Source: Cordylochernes scorpioides (Eukaryota > Arthropoda > Arachnida > Pseudoscorpiones > Chernetidae). Taken from it: a DNA stretch of 64,000 nt. The notes beneath the pieces are model-generated. The model was not told the DNA's origin and did no database searches. It saw only the letters and a list, made by a program, of their open reading frames with translations. Where the stretch lies: contig CP092880.1 of NCBI GenBank assembly GCA_030710605.1, forward strand, positions 7,187,619 to 7,251,618, given 5' to 3'. Below, piece after piece: positions 41,590-51,194 of the stretch (position 1 is its first letter; each line of letters starts with the position of its first letter). Made by a program: the position numbers and the translations under genes.

Positions 41590-42015
41590 AATACCTGTAT
41601 CATATATTATCCATACGGGATCTAATGGGATCTTGACAATCTGCCAAAGAGGTGTTTAGCTGGTAAAGTAGCTAGGCCAAATCTATGGATAAAATATAGA
41701 TGGAAATTTTATTGGAAGGATATTGATCTGAAGAGACAAGGGTCGCCTCTTCCCTCAAAACCAGACGTCTTGCCAGCTAAACAACTCTTTGGCAGATTGT
41801 CAAGATTCCATTAGATCTCATGTGGATATCAAGGAATAAAGTCCGTCCTAGGCTCACGATGGCCATTAGCCCGAAACCATGGTCTCTAGGTGGATGCTTC
41901 TCACTTTTCCAAAGCTGGTGTTGTGGCTTTGTCACCGACCCGAGGCAGCTAGTTTGCGGCGGCGGTCAATCGATGTCGTGTGGTATAATAAAACTTCACA
42001 TTTTCGATCAATTCC
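41590..42015. mobile_element. Fold-back with ribozyme, copy 1
   Basis: GGATCTAATGGGATCTTGAC with ATCTGCCAAAGAGGTGTTTAG and complements near 41790 form the arms. The right arm continues into a hammerhead-like stretch. Sister of 49137-49640. Confidence 0.65.
41847..41890 (+). ncRNA. Hammerhead motif with core mutation
   Basis: Stems I, II and III pair well (CCTAGG/TCTAGG, GGC/GCC, CCATGG), but the core reads CTCACGA instead of CTGANGA. This changes the essential G, so it is probably inactive. Confidence 0.4.
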
Positions 42016-42114
42016 TTTATAAAGAATAACATTAGTTGCTGTAAATTTACATTTTTACCGTATATTTAGATTATATGCAATAATTGTATAATACTATATA
42101 TTGTATATATAATA

Positions 42115-42839
42115 CTAGCCGAATGACCCGGGCAACGCCCGGGTTTTACCCGATTAAATTTTTTTATTCAAATACTATTCGTTACAATTATAAATTGGCG
42201 CCGTGGATGTCACTCTTGTGAAACGTCCCGCTCCAAATTTGTGTCTGAGAAGCGATATTTTTTATAGAGAAATGATCTGGCTTTGTGTCTTCTGCTCGAA
42301 TGAATGTTTTTCTGTTAGAATTTTGTTTTTGCATACTAAAAATGAACTGGCTTTACCCATGGTCTCTGCTTTTTGAAAATGTTCTCGTTATAATTTTGTA
42401 TCTGATAATCAAACATGATACAGCAATATTGTCATGATCATTTTCTGAATAAAATGCAGCTATTTTTGTCCAGAACCTTTCAATTTCAAATTTTCTTGGC
42501 TAAAAATCCGATAAATATCTCTTACAGATTTTTATCTATGTCCTGTTGAAACACGTTTTACATGTACATTAGGTCAGCTGATATTCCCTCCCATTTTCAC
42601 CGCTAGAGGCGCTGCTTGCGAGCGAAAGGGCAAATTCGCAACGCAATTTGCAAATAACTCGAAAAATATTTGGGATAGAGACCTGAAATTTTCCCCTAAT
42701 TTTTTCCAGATTCTACTCTATATACTGTTAAAATTTCAGTCAGATTAGTTACGTATTGTGGACGTGTATAGCCGACATTGGAACAAACACACGTACATAC
42801 ATACATACATACATACACGGACTTTTATATATATAGGGA
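42115..42839 (-). mobile_element. Non-autonomous Helitron next to the HECT block
   Basis: CTAG complement at 42115-42118, hairpin CCCGGGCAACGCCCGGG, 5' end TCCCTATATATATAAAAGTC at 42839. Its 5' end abuts the start of the duplicated HECT block. Confidence 0.8.
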
Positions 42840-43110
42840 TAAAAAAGTTCAAAACTGAATTATTAATGTACATGAATTAATGAAAAAAAAAGACAGATTT
42901 TATTAGGAAATTCTAGGGACCAAGATTCAAATTAAAGGCGTTCTACTGTAATTAAAAAATAGATGTAAATTATTTTATTAACTATATACACATCAATTAA
43001 CTATATACACATCAATGATTTATTTTGTAAAATACATTTGGAAATACATTACTTTATATTACAAAGAAATATATTCGATTCTCTAGTCTCAAGCATTCTG
43101 TACTGGAATC

Positions 43111-45036
43111 CTAAATCAATCCAAAGCCTTCTTTATAGGAGATGGCTATCAGCAACTTCTCCTTCAGTTTAGATTTAGTAGAATATTGAGGTAGATAGAG
43201 GATTTTGGAACAGGTACTGGAGGTAGGAAGAAGTTCAGAGTTAGGTCCTGACTGATGGATTGTGAAAATGGTTCCTTCAAGAGGTATCCACTCACTTGCT
43301 GTGATAAATATCAACAAGTCATTCCGCTGAGTATCATCCATTTCTTGAACTACTTCCCAGAAATACTTCACAGCTGTACTATTGTCTGTGTAATCCATGT
43401 ATTTTATTCTCTTTTTCATATCATCTATACTTGTAAATTCGCTTCCTTTTAGTATTTCTAAAAGTTCTTCCGGCCTGAATAGCGTTTTCAGATGATCAAT
43501 CTTTATTATCTTATTGAAGCCCTTTATAATATGATGAAATTCTTTTTTAATACTCTTGTTAAATATTATATCAACATAGAGTTTAACATATTCATCCTTG
43601 TTTTTACGATTTAAAACAATTTGGGATCCATTTTTCTTTAGTTCATGGTCGATATAGGTTTCTTCTCCATTTTGAATGGTAACCAAAAAATTACATATAA
43701 AGACATCTTCAATGTCATCTTCCTCGTAATTCAGAATGTCTGTCAAACCTCTTGCCAGATTGGAGTCAAAATCAAACAGATCATCTAGAGTTCCATCTAG
43801 TCCGTACAATTTCCGGTAAAATATTTTTGGTAATTTTAAATCGACATAAACATTATGGTAAAGTGCCAAAGCAAACAATGATCCAAACCTTTCAAATCTA
43901 TCATACATAGAAGAATCCTGTTCCGTATTACTTTTCAACCAATAAAACCTGTTTTTATTGTAAAACATACTTTTTTCTTTGGTAACAATATTTTTTAAAA
44001 TGGCTGTGAAAAATTCTCTGGAAACTCCACCATAGTCATCTGCTTCTTCATTTCGAAATTTTAAACTAAGAGGTACACCTTTAGATTCAACAAATTTCTC
44101 AATCATACTGATTATATTTGTATAATCGATTTTTGAATATTCACGATGGATAATATAAGGCACAAGATACTTCATAGCTTTCATTCTTGCATTTTCTGTC
44201 CATGATAAAATCATTCCTTTAAAAGCGTCTAACTTTTGATTTAAAGGGAGAATAAATTTATAATTCAAAAGATTATCGGCGTTTGAAGCGAACAAATATT
44301 CATCAACTTCTCCTAATATTATCAATTCATAATTATTGGATAATTCATATATTAAAAATTCTTCTTTAGGAATCTTGGAATTTTTCATTTCATATATTGG
44401 ATCAAAACGCGCGTTAGGAACTCTAAAATAAAAAATAATATATCTTTTAAGATTTGATAATAGTTCAGAGTCGCCTCCAAAGACATTGGCTAAATATAAA
44501 AGTTGAAAATAATAGACCAAATCATATTGATACGTATTAAATTCTTCCATGTTTTTGAAGAGTAATTTACGCAAGTTACGTACCAATGTACTAAAGATGG
44601 GATTGCTAAGACTTATCCAATGAGAAATCAGCTTGTGAAGATATTTCAGGGGCATATTACGTGGAGGCAAAATTATTGGGGCATTCGTAAAGATTATTAA
44701 ATCAAATAAAATCGCAAAGAGATCCATGCTTTCCTCAAAATAATATTTGGAATTCTGCATTTTATCGCAGAATTTTTTATTCAAAAATCGTACTGCTTTA
44801 ATAAGAATTTTTTTCTTGGAATTGGTATCAATTGATAGCAAGAATTCTTCTAACTTCTCAACGTGGATAGCACTTCTTTCATCTGTAGAATCATAATTAA
44901 TATCGGTGAAATAAAGTTGAAGAGTCTTCAAAGAATTGAATTCAGTTTCGACAATATTGCTAAATGAATCCAGAGTTCCATTTTGAAGTGTGTGTAAATA
45001 AGTTTTGTTATTAAAAGTCTTTCTATTGAGTTTCAT
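43111..45036 (-). CDS. HECT-type E3 ubiquitin ligase, intronless, copy 1
   Basis: 641 residues, uninterrupted. The C-terminal ~370 residues form a HECT domain that resembles UBE3A: WTENARMKAMKYLVPYI, ADDYGGVSREFFTAI, YDRFERFGSLFALALYHNVY, VKYFWEVVQEMDDTQ and LLPTSSTCSKILYLPQYST. The active-site Cys is residue 609. The end YKEGFGLI is typical. HECT enzymes take ubiquitin from an E2 onto this Cys and pass it to a substrate. The N-terminal ~260 residues have no motif I recognise. Codons are strongly AT-biased, unlike GC-rich DGKE. There are no introns; AATAAA lies downstream near 42975. Origin could be transfer from an AT-rich eukaryote such as a microsporidian, a retrocopy, or an element-carried gene. 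Confidence 0.85.
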   Translation of the reverse strand: MKLNRKTFNNKTYLHTLQNGTLDSFSNIVETEFNSLKTLQLYFTDINYDSTDERSAIHVEKLEEFLLSIDTNSKKKILIKAVRFLNKKFCDKMQNSKYYFEESMDLFAILFDLIIFTNAPIILPPRNMPLKYLHKLISHWISLSNPIFSTLVRNLRKLLFKNMEEFNTYQYDLVYYFQLLYLANVFGGDSELLSNLKRYIIFYFRVPNARFDPIYEMKNSKIPKEEFLIYELSNNYELIILGEVDEYLFASNADNLLNYKFILPLNQKLDAFKGMILSWTENARMKAMKYLVPYIIHREYSKIDYTNIISMIEKFVESKGVPLSLKFRNEEADDYGGVSREFFTAILKNIVTKEKSMFYNKNRFYWLKSNTEQDSSMYDRFERFGSLFALALYHNVYVDLKLPKIFYRKLYGLDGTLDDLFDFDSNLARGLTDILNYEEDDIEDVFICNFLVTIQNGEETYIDHELKKNGSQIVLNRKNKDEYVKLYVDIIFNKSIKKEFHHIIKGFNKIIKIDHLKTLFRPEELLEILKGSEFTSIDDMKKRIKYMDYTDNSTAVKYFWEVVQEMDDTQRNDLLIFITASEWIPLEGTIFTIHQSGPNSELLPTSSTCSKILYLPQYSTKSKLKEKLLIAISYKEGFGLI

Positions 45037-45589
45037 TTTTGTAAAATTCTGCTTTTTTTCTATTTAATTTATTTTTTCTCTCGAATTTTTTAGTTATCTA
45101 ATCTTTTTTTTTTTTCAAATGAAACAAAAAAGAAAAGTGAATAGATAGTATTCAAAATATATTTCAAAGATTAATCTTTATTTATTTATTTTTTTTTTGC
45201 AGCCGATTTATTTATTAAATTTTATTTTTTAAATATATTTAAAAAGAATCATTTAATTTCAAAATTTTCTTTTAAGAATTTTTTTTTCTAGGACTCCCCA
45301 GAATTTCATTTATTTTATATCAAGCGATCAAATACCTATCATAATCGTCTGCTATAATAAACGCTAAGCGTCTATGAATTGAGAATGGTGTGCGTGTCAA
45401 TTTTGAAATTTAATTTTCTTTCTGAAAGGTATAGGAATTTAAATATAACTGATATTATTGATAATCAAATCAGCATTAAAATATATGTAACTGTCATATA
45501 TTTAAAAATAATTTCAATAAAGTTAAATACACTTTTAAAAGTTTTTATTTGAATGCACTAAAAAGTAAATAATAAAATAGTGTATCTTC

Positions 45590-45786
45590 TTTCATTAAGC
45601 AATTAGATGTATCTGAGTGAAAATAAAAGCGGCGGGGGACGATCATCATGAATTTCGAACCTAATGTGATTTAATATGTAGCAACTGATTTTTATAAGTG
45701 TTTGCTTTATTTTTACCTCTTCTTTAAATATGATCGTCCCTGCCGTTCATTTTCACTCATATACATCTAATTGCTCAATGACAGAA
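45590..45786. repeat. Upstream palindrome of HECT block 1
   Basis: GCAATTAGATGTATCTGAGTG ... GACGATCAT pairs with ATGATCGTC ... CACTCATATACATCTAATTGC across about 100 bp. It lies 550 bp upstream of the ORF start and recurs at 61696-61890. Could be a small MITE or a regulatory hairpin. Confidence 0.7.
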
Positions 45787-45864
45787 AATAATATATATAT
45801 ATTTTTTCCTTTTTAGGGAATTTAAATAGAAGTTTTTTTTTTCATATTTTATATTTATTAATTA

Positions 45865-46388
45865 CTAGCCGAATGACCCGGGCAACGCCCGGGTTTTACC
45901 CGATTAAATGTTTTTATTTAAATACTATTCGTTACAATTATAAATTGGCGGCGTGGATGTCACTCTTGTGAAACGTCCCGCTCCAAACTTTGTGTCTGAG
46001 AAGCGATATTTTTATAGAAAGATGATCTGGCTTTTGTTTTCTGCTCGAATGAATGTTTTTCTGTTAGAATTTTGTTCCTGCGTACAAAATAATGAGCTGG
46101 TTTCACCCGTGGTCTCTGCTTTTCGGAATTTTTCCCGATATAATTTTGTATCTGATAATCTTACATGATACAGCAATATCGTCATCATCATTTTCTGACT
46201 AATAATATATAGTTTTAATAATTGATTTATATATTTTTTAAAATAGCCTATCGTCTTTCCCGTATTTTTTTACCTGTGTATGGAAATTTTGGTTTGAATT
46301 AGTGAACTACTGCGAATTTGTATACCGGACATACAAACCAACAAACAAACAAACAAACATACAAACATTCATTTTTATATATATAGAG
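45865..46388 (-). mobile_element. Non-autonomous Helitron, hit by the hAT element
   Basis: CTAG complement at 45865-45868 with hairpin CCCGGGCAACGCCCGGG. The 5' end TCTATATATATAAAAATGAA is at about 46386. The hAT element inserted exactly at this 5' end. Confidence 0.75.
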
Positions 46389-48684
46389 CAGGGGTCTCCA
46401 AACTTTCCAGCCTTAGGGCCATACTGATGGGGTCTTTCCAGACTTAGGGCCATACTGATTACTCCAGTAAGTTCCGAGGGCCAAGATGGCAACACTGCAT
46501 ATTGTTAATTTTCCTGTATTAATTGTTATATTTATTTGTTATTAAATGTTATTATTAATTGTTGCTTTTGTGTGTGATTTAGCAGAATGGAAAAGAAGCG
46601 AAAAATTGATATTGAATGCAGAAAATTCAAAGATCAGTGGAACATTCAGTATTTCGTAATTGAGTCCAGTAACAAGGCGCTATGTTTGATTTGCAATGAA
46701 AGCATAGCCGTTCTCAAAGAATATAACATGAAACGTCATTATGAAACAAAACATTCTCAAAATTACTCAAAATATACAGGAATTGTGCGGACAGAAAAAT
46801 TCGAAGCTTTGAAGCGCGGATTGAAATCGCAGCAATCTTTATTTACAAAAGTCAAAACTGAACAAGAGGCGGCAACTCGTGCCAGCTTTCGTGTGGCTCT
46901 TGAAATTGCAAAACGTGGAAAACCATTCACCGATGGAGAAATGATCAAGGAATGCATAATTGCAGTAGTCGAAGAAATGTGCCCTGAAAAGGTAAATTTA
47001 TTAAAAACTGTCAGTATGTCAGCAAACACTGTGGCTCGAAGGGTAGAAAACATCGCTGAAAATATATCCTCTCAACTGTTCGACAAAAATGGACATGTTG
47101 AGTGGTTTTCTTTGGCCTTGGATGAGTCAACGGATGTGCCAGATACTGCTCAGGTGTTGATTTATATTAGAGGAGTAGATAAAAGCTATGAAGTGCACGA
47201 AGAACTTCTTGATATGTATAGTATTCATGGCACAACTACTGGTACCGATATTTTTAAAGGAGTTGAAATGGCCATTAATAAAAAGAACCTTCGATGGAAA
47301 AACTTGAAATGTATTACAACTGATGGAGGCAAAAACATGAGTGGGAAAGATAAAGGAGTGGTCGCTCTTGTGTCAAAGGCTGTAGAAAATGACGGCGGCT
47401 CAAAACCATTAGTCTTACATTGTATCATTCATCAACAGTCTTTGTGCGGAAAATGTTTGGATATGTCTGACGTTCTGAAACCAGTCATATCAACTGTTAA
47501 TTTCATCAGATCTTTTGGGCTGAATCACCGACAATTCCGACAATTTATTGCAGAGATTGGAGAAACAGACTTACCTTATCATACTGCCGTACGCTGGCTT
47601 AGTTGTGGGAAAGTCCTTCAGCGCTTTTTTGAACTTCGAGCAGTGATCGAAATTTTTTTGAATGAAAAGCACCGCCCTCTTACTGAATTACAAAACAACG
47701 CATGGCTATGGAAGTTAGCATTCTATGTTGATTTGACAAAACATGTGAACGAACTGAATTTGAGATTGCAAGGAGAAAACCAGCATCTTCCTGATTTATA
47801 CACTAATATCAAGTCATTCCGGATGAAATTGATACTGTTTCAATCACAACTACGAAGTAAATGTTTTTCACATTTTAAAACATGTGAAATATTCAGCCAC
47901 ACTACTGAGACTGAGTTTCCTATCGATTTTGCAATCGAAACTTTGAGTGCTTTGAAGATAAATTTTGATACTCGTTTCTCGGACTTTGATGCCATTGCGA
48001 ATCAAATTAAGATTTTTCAGAATCCTTTTGATGCTGACATTGAAACCCTAGCCCCGGAACTTCAAATGGAAATGATTGATCTTCAGTGCAGTGATATAAT
48101 TAAGAACAAATATGAAAACTCATCTTTGTTGGAATTTTATAAGAGTCTTCCACTGACACAATTTGATAATTTGCATAAATTTGCTCGTGGGCTGTTTTCC
48201 GTTTTTGGTACTACTTATTTGTGTGAGAAAACCTTCTCCAAAATGAAGTACACAAAAAATGTATACAGATCTAAATTAACTGACGAGCATCTTAAATCTC
48301 TTTTAATAATTGGTACAAGTAAAATTAGTCCACAACTACAAACTATTGTCGGTGGAAAATCTCAATTACATACATCTCATTAGCATTTCATATGTCATGT
48401 TTTAAGGTATGTGTTGTTCATTACTTACAATGTATAAAATGTAAGTTGGATTCATTTCAATAATTTGTTAGTTATTATATGCTGAAGTTAAATTTACTGC
48501 ATAAATTATACATGTCTTTACTCATTACCATTCTGTGTTTCTTTATCCAACTTATCACAAACATTTTATTTGCTATAAAAAATATTTGTTCTCTAAAAGG
48601 AGTTTTCAAGTATGTCTCCGCGGGCCGGACAAAATCTGTCTGCGGGCCGGATGTGGCCCTCGGGCCGTAGTTTGGAGACCCCTG
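46389..48684 (+). mobile_element. Complete hAT transposon
   Basis: Terminal inverted repeats CAGGGGTCTCCAAACT and AGTTTGGAGACCCCTG. 8-bp target duplication ATATAGAG at 46381-46388 and 48685-48692. Subterminal GGGCC-rich repeats. One intact transposase ORF. Nothing suggests decay, so it may be young. Confidence 0.95.
46587..48383 (+). CDS. hAT transposase with BED-type zinc finger, intact
   Basis: 598 residues. N-terminal BED-like finger: ALCLICNESIAVLKEYNMKR with HYETKH. RNase-H-like core: LALDESTDVPDTAQVLIYIR (first D), KCITTDGGKNMSGKDKG (second D), and LCEKTFSKMKYTKN in the C-terminal dimerisation region near the catalytic E. HTAVRWLSCGKVLQRFFEL is the family's conserved tryptophan block. 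The closest relatives by eye are the ZBED5/GTF2IRD2-like hAT group, whose host-domesticated copies are known in vertebrates. Here it sits in a full element, so it is a transposase that would cut and reinsert the element. Confidence 0.92.
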   Translation: MEKKRKIDIECRKFKDQWNIQYFVIESSNKALCLICNESIAVLKEYNMKRHYETKHSQNYSKYTGIVRTEKFEALKRGLKSQQSLFTKVKTEQEAATRASFRVALEIAKRGKPFTDGEMIKECIIAVVEEMCPEKVNLLKTVSMSANTVARRVENIAENISSQLFDKNGHVEWFSLALDESTDVPDTAQVLIYIRGVDKSYEVHEELLDMYSIHGTTTGTDIFKGVEMAINKKNLRWKNLKCITTDGGKNMSGKDKGVVALVSKAVENDGGSKPLVLHCIIHQQSLCGKCLDMSDVLKPVISTVNFIRSFGLNHRQFRQFIAEIGETDLPYHTAVRWLSCGKVLQRFFELRAVIEIFLNEKHRPLTELQNNAWLWKLAFYVDLTKHVNELNLRLQGENQHLPDLYTNIKSFRMKLILFQSQLRSKCFSHFKTCEIFSHTTETEFPIDFAIETLSALKINFDTRFSDFDAIANQIKIFQNPFDADIETLAPELQMEMIDLQCSDIIKNKYENSSLLEFYKSLPLTQFDNLHKFARGLFSVFGTTYLCEKTFSKMKYTKNVYRSKLTDEHLKSLLIIGTSKISPQLQTIVGGKSQLHTSH

Positions 48685-48693
48685 ATATAGAGG

Positions 48694-49042
48694 ATATAAT
48701 ATAAATGAGTTTTAAAAATTGTTAAAAAAAATGCATCGGCCGGGAATCGAACCCTGGCCGCCCGCGTGGCAGGCGAGCATTCTACCACTGAACCACCGAT
48801 GCTTTAAAAAAAATGGCCATATTTAGGTATTCATTCCATTCCGGATTAGTCCGCGTAAAAAAAAAAAAGTTCCTCAAATGAAAAAAAGAAATAGCCAAAA
48901 ATACTAATCAAAATGCAGCCGAAAATTTTCCTCAGGTTTATAAAAAGCGACATGCAAAATTTGGTACCAATTGGTTCAGTAGTTTTTGAGTTTATCGCGA
49001 AACAGACAGACAGACAGAAATTGACTTTTATATATATGGAGA
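48694..49042 (-). mobile_element. 5' part of the tRNA-carrying Helitron, copy 2
   Basis: Matches 3575-3913: AATATAAATGAGTTTTAAAA, the tRNA-Gly, AATGGCCATATTTAGGTATTC and the 5' end TCTCCATATATATAAAAGTC at 49042. The 3' half is replaced by the Helitron at 45865. Confidence 0.8.
48732..48802 (-). tRNA. tRNA-Gly (GCC), Helitron copy 2, one T-stem mismatch
   Basis: As 3613-3683 except that T-stem base 50 is A instead of C (minus strand CAGGG against CCCGG), giving an A-G mismatch. Anticodon GCC, box A, box B and the downstream T run are intact. Confidence 0.8.
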
Positions 49043-49163
49043 TTTAAAGTTAGTTTTTAGTCATGTGAATTTACAAAACACTTAGAATCAAAAGTTAAAA
49101 TATTATATATACGAAATCATACTGAAATATTAATTTAAGCTTTGGAAAACTGGAAAGCGTCCA

Positions 49164-49207
49164 CCTAGAGACCATGGTTTCGGGCTAATGGCCCTCGTCA
49201 ACCTAGG
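49164..49207 (-). ncRNA. Hammerhead-like motif, left arm
   Basis: Minus strand: CCTAGG, TTGACGA (first core base C changed to T), stem II GGGC/GCCC, GAAAC, CCATGG, TC, TCTAGG. Stems are perfect; the core has one change. Confidence 0.4.
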
Positions 49208-49475
49208 GCGGACTTTATTCCATGAGATCCACACGGGATCTAATGGAATCTTCACAATCTGCCAAAGAGGTGTTTAGCTGGCAAAGTGGCTGGGCCAAAT
49301 CTATGGCTAGAATATAAATGGAAATTTTGCCGGGAGGATATTGATCTGAAGAGACAAGGGTCGCCTCTCCCATCAAAATAGACATCAAAACCAGACGTGT
49401 TGCTAGCTAAACACCTCTTTGTCAGATTGTCAAGATTCCATTAGATCCCGTGTGGATCTCGTGGAATAAAGCCGC

Positions 49476-49519
49476 CCTAGGCTGATGAGGTCCATTAGCC
49501 CGAAACTATGGTCTCTAGA
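49476..49519 (+). ncRNA. Hammerhead ribozyme motif, right arm
   Basis: CCTAGG, core CTGATGA (49482-49488), stem II GGTC/GCCC with one mismatch, GAAAC (49502-49506), TATGG, cleavage after GTC (49513), TCTAGA. All core bases are present. Confidence 0.5.
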
Positions 49520-49655
49520 TGGACGCTTTTCAGTATACCAAAGCTGGTGTTGTGGCTTTGTCACCAACCCGAGGCCGCTAGTTTGCGGCGACGGTCAATA
49601 GATGGTGTCTGGTATAATAAAACTTCCTATTTTCGATCAATTCCTTTATTAAGAA

Positions 49656-50360
49656 CTAGCCGAATGACCCGGGCAACGCCCGGTTTTTACCCGATTAAAT
49701 GTTTTTATTCAAATACTATTCGTTACAATTATAAATTGGCGCCGTGGATGTCACTCTTGTGAAACGTCCCGCTCCAAATTTGTGTCTGAGAAGCGATATT
49801 TTTATTGAGAGATGATCTGGCTTCGTGTCTTCTCCTCGGATGATTTTTTTTTTCTGTTAGAATTTTGTTCCTGAATACTAAAAAGGAACTGGCTTCCCCC
49901 GTGGTCTCTGCTCTTTGGAATTTTTCCCGATATAATTTCGTATCTGATAATCAAATGATGATACAGCAATATCGTCATCATCATTTTCTGACTAAAAAAA
50001 AAACAACTATTTTTGCCCAAAACCTGTCAATTTCAAATTTTCTTGGCCAAAAATGCGACAAATATCCCTTCCATATTTTTCTCTATGTCCTGTTAAAACC
50101 CCTTTTTACATGTACATTAGGTCAGCTGATATTGCCTTCCATCTTCACCGCTAGAGGCGCTACTTGCGAGCGAAAGGGCAAATTTGCAAATAACTCGACG
50201 AATATTTGGAATAGAGACCTGGAATTTTCACTATAAGTTTTTTCAGATTCTACTCTATATACCGTTAAAATTTCAGTCAGATTAGTTACGTATTGTGGAC
50301 GTGTATAGCCGACATAGGAACAAACACACACACATACACTGACTTTTGTATATATAGGGA
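49656..50360 (-). mobile_element. Non-autonomous Helitron
   Basis: CTAG complement at 49656-49659, hairpin CCCGGGCAACGCCCGG, 5' end TCCCTATATATACAAAAGTC at 50360. Same family as 42115-42839. Confidence 0.8.
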
Positions 50361-50434
50361 TAACATTAGTTGCTGCAAATTTACATTTTTACTGTATATT
50401 TAGATTAGATGCAATAATTGTATGTAAATATATA

Positions 50435-51194
50435 TGGCAATTTAAACCAACAACCCCCTATATTGTAAACTACTTATAACAAGATTGTCATGTTGTATAT
50501 AGAAACACATCTATAAATAATTATACGCATGATTGACCTATGTCCTTGTATCACCATATGTAATGTACTTTGTACAAACTGAGGACAAATAAATAAAACT
50601 ATGTAATAGATTAAGAGCTGAGTTAAAGCAAGATTGAGAAGTTCAAAAACGTCTAAAATCGAGACAACCCTAAAGGAATTCGGCAGCCCGTTGCCATCTG
50701 GTCCAAAGGGTGCGGAATGCCGCAGACGTTTAAAGTCCAACTCCCCCCCCCCCCCCTCCTCGGGAATGGTATATAAACACCTCGGTTTTAGCCGAGCATA
50801 GTTAGTCAGCAGTCACCCCTTTCACCGTCGACGTGAGCCCTTGTCGGTCTTAGCCAGGACTATCTCATCTTCATGTAAAACAGTAAGATCTCCGCTAACT
50901 CCATCTTGCTCTTAACTCGACTCCTATCTGTTCATGGAACTTTCCTACTACAGCTGTGTCTCTTCGTTTTGTGTGTGTGGACATTCCCAAGCTTTCCACT
51001 CTGCCTCGACCACGACTGCCTGTACTCTGTGAAAACTGTTAAAGGTCTTCCAAAGTGCAGAGAGGTACTCGAAAACTCTCCACGCCCTAACTGTCCCTCT
51101 CGGTTACTACAGGTTTGACCACCGGTTACCACAGCTTATAGCGAGAGTCGACAGGATCTCATCACAGATAAGTTGACAGCAACTCTTTATCACA
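50435..51194 (+). repeat. 5' LTR of a decayed LTR retrotransposon
   Basis: Starts TGGCAATTTAAACCAACAAC, ends CTTTATCACA. It matches 57713-58464 along its length with roughly a dozen differences plus a poly-C length change. A TATA box (TATATAAAC at 50770) and a downstream AGTTAGTCAGCAGTC initiator-like region suggest a + strand promoter. Confidence 0.85.
50770..50778 (+). promoter_or_regulatory. LTR TATA box
   Basis: TATATAAAC follows a GC-rich CCTCGGGAATGG. The same box is in the other LTR at 58040. Confidence 0.6.

Larger units (their letters stand above)
42842..45835. repeat. HECT block, copy 1 (duplicated at 58964-61935)
   Basis: The ORF and about 270 bp downstream and 800 bp upstream match the second block. 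Its left edge coincides with a Helitron end. It includes part of a pogo-like MITE end (CTTTAATTTGAATCTTGGTCC on the minus strand). Confidence 0.9.
49137..49640. mobile_element. Fold-back with two ribozyme-like cores, copy 2
   Basis: GGATCTAATGGAATCTTCAC, GCCAAAGAGGTGTTTAGCTGG and complements near 49410-49460 form long arms. A hammerhead-like stretch lies at each end, one per strand. Copy 1 is 41590-42015 and a fragment lies at 8460-8700. Confidence 0.7.

Noticed and set aside
46763-47428. Minus-strand ORFs inside the hAT element
   Set aside because: Shadows of the intact transposase frame.
50906-51118. 70-codon ORF present in both LTRs (also 58176-58388)
   Set aside because: Identity follows from the LTR repeat; it sits downstream of the TATA box with no recognisable domain.
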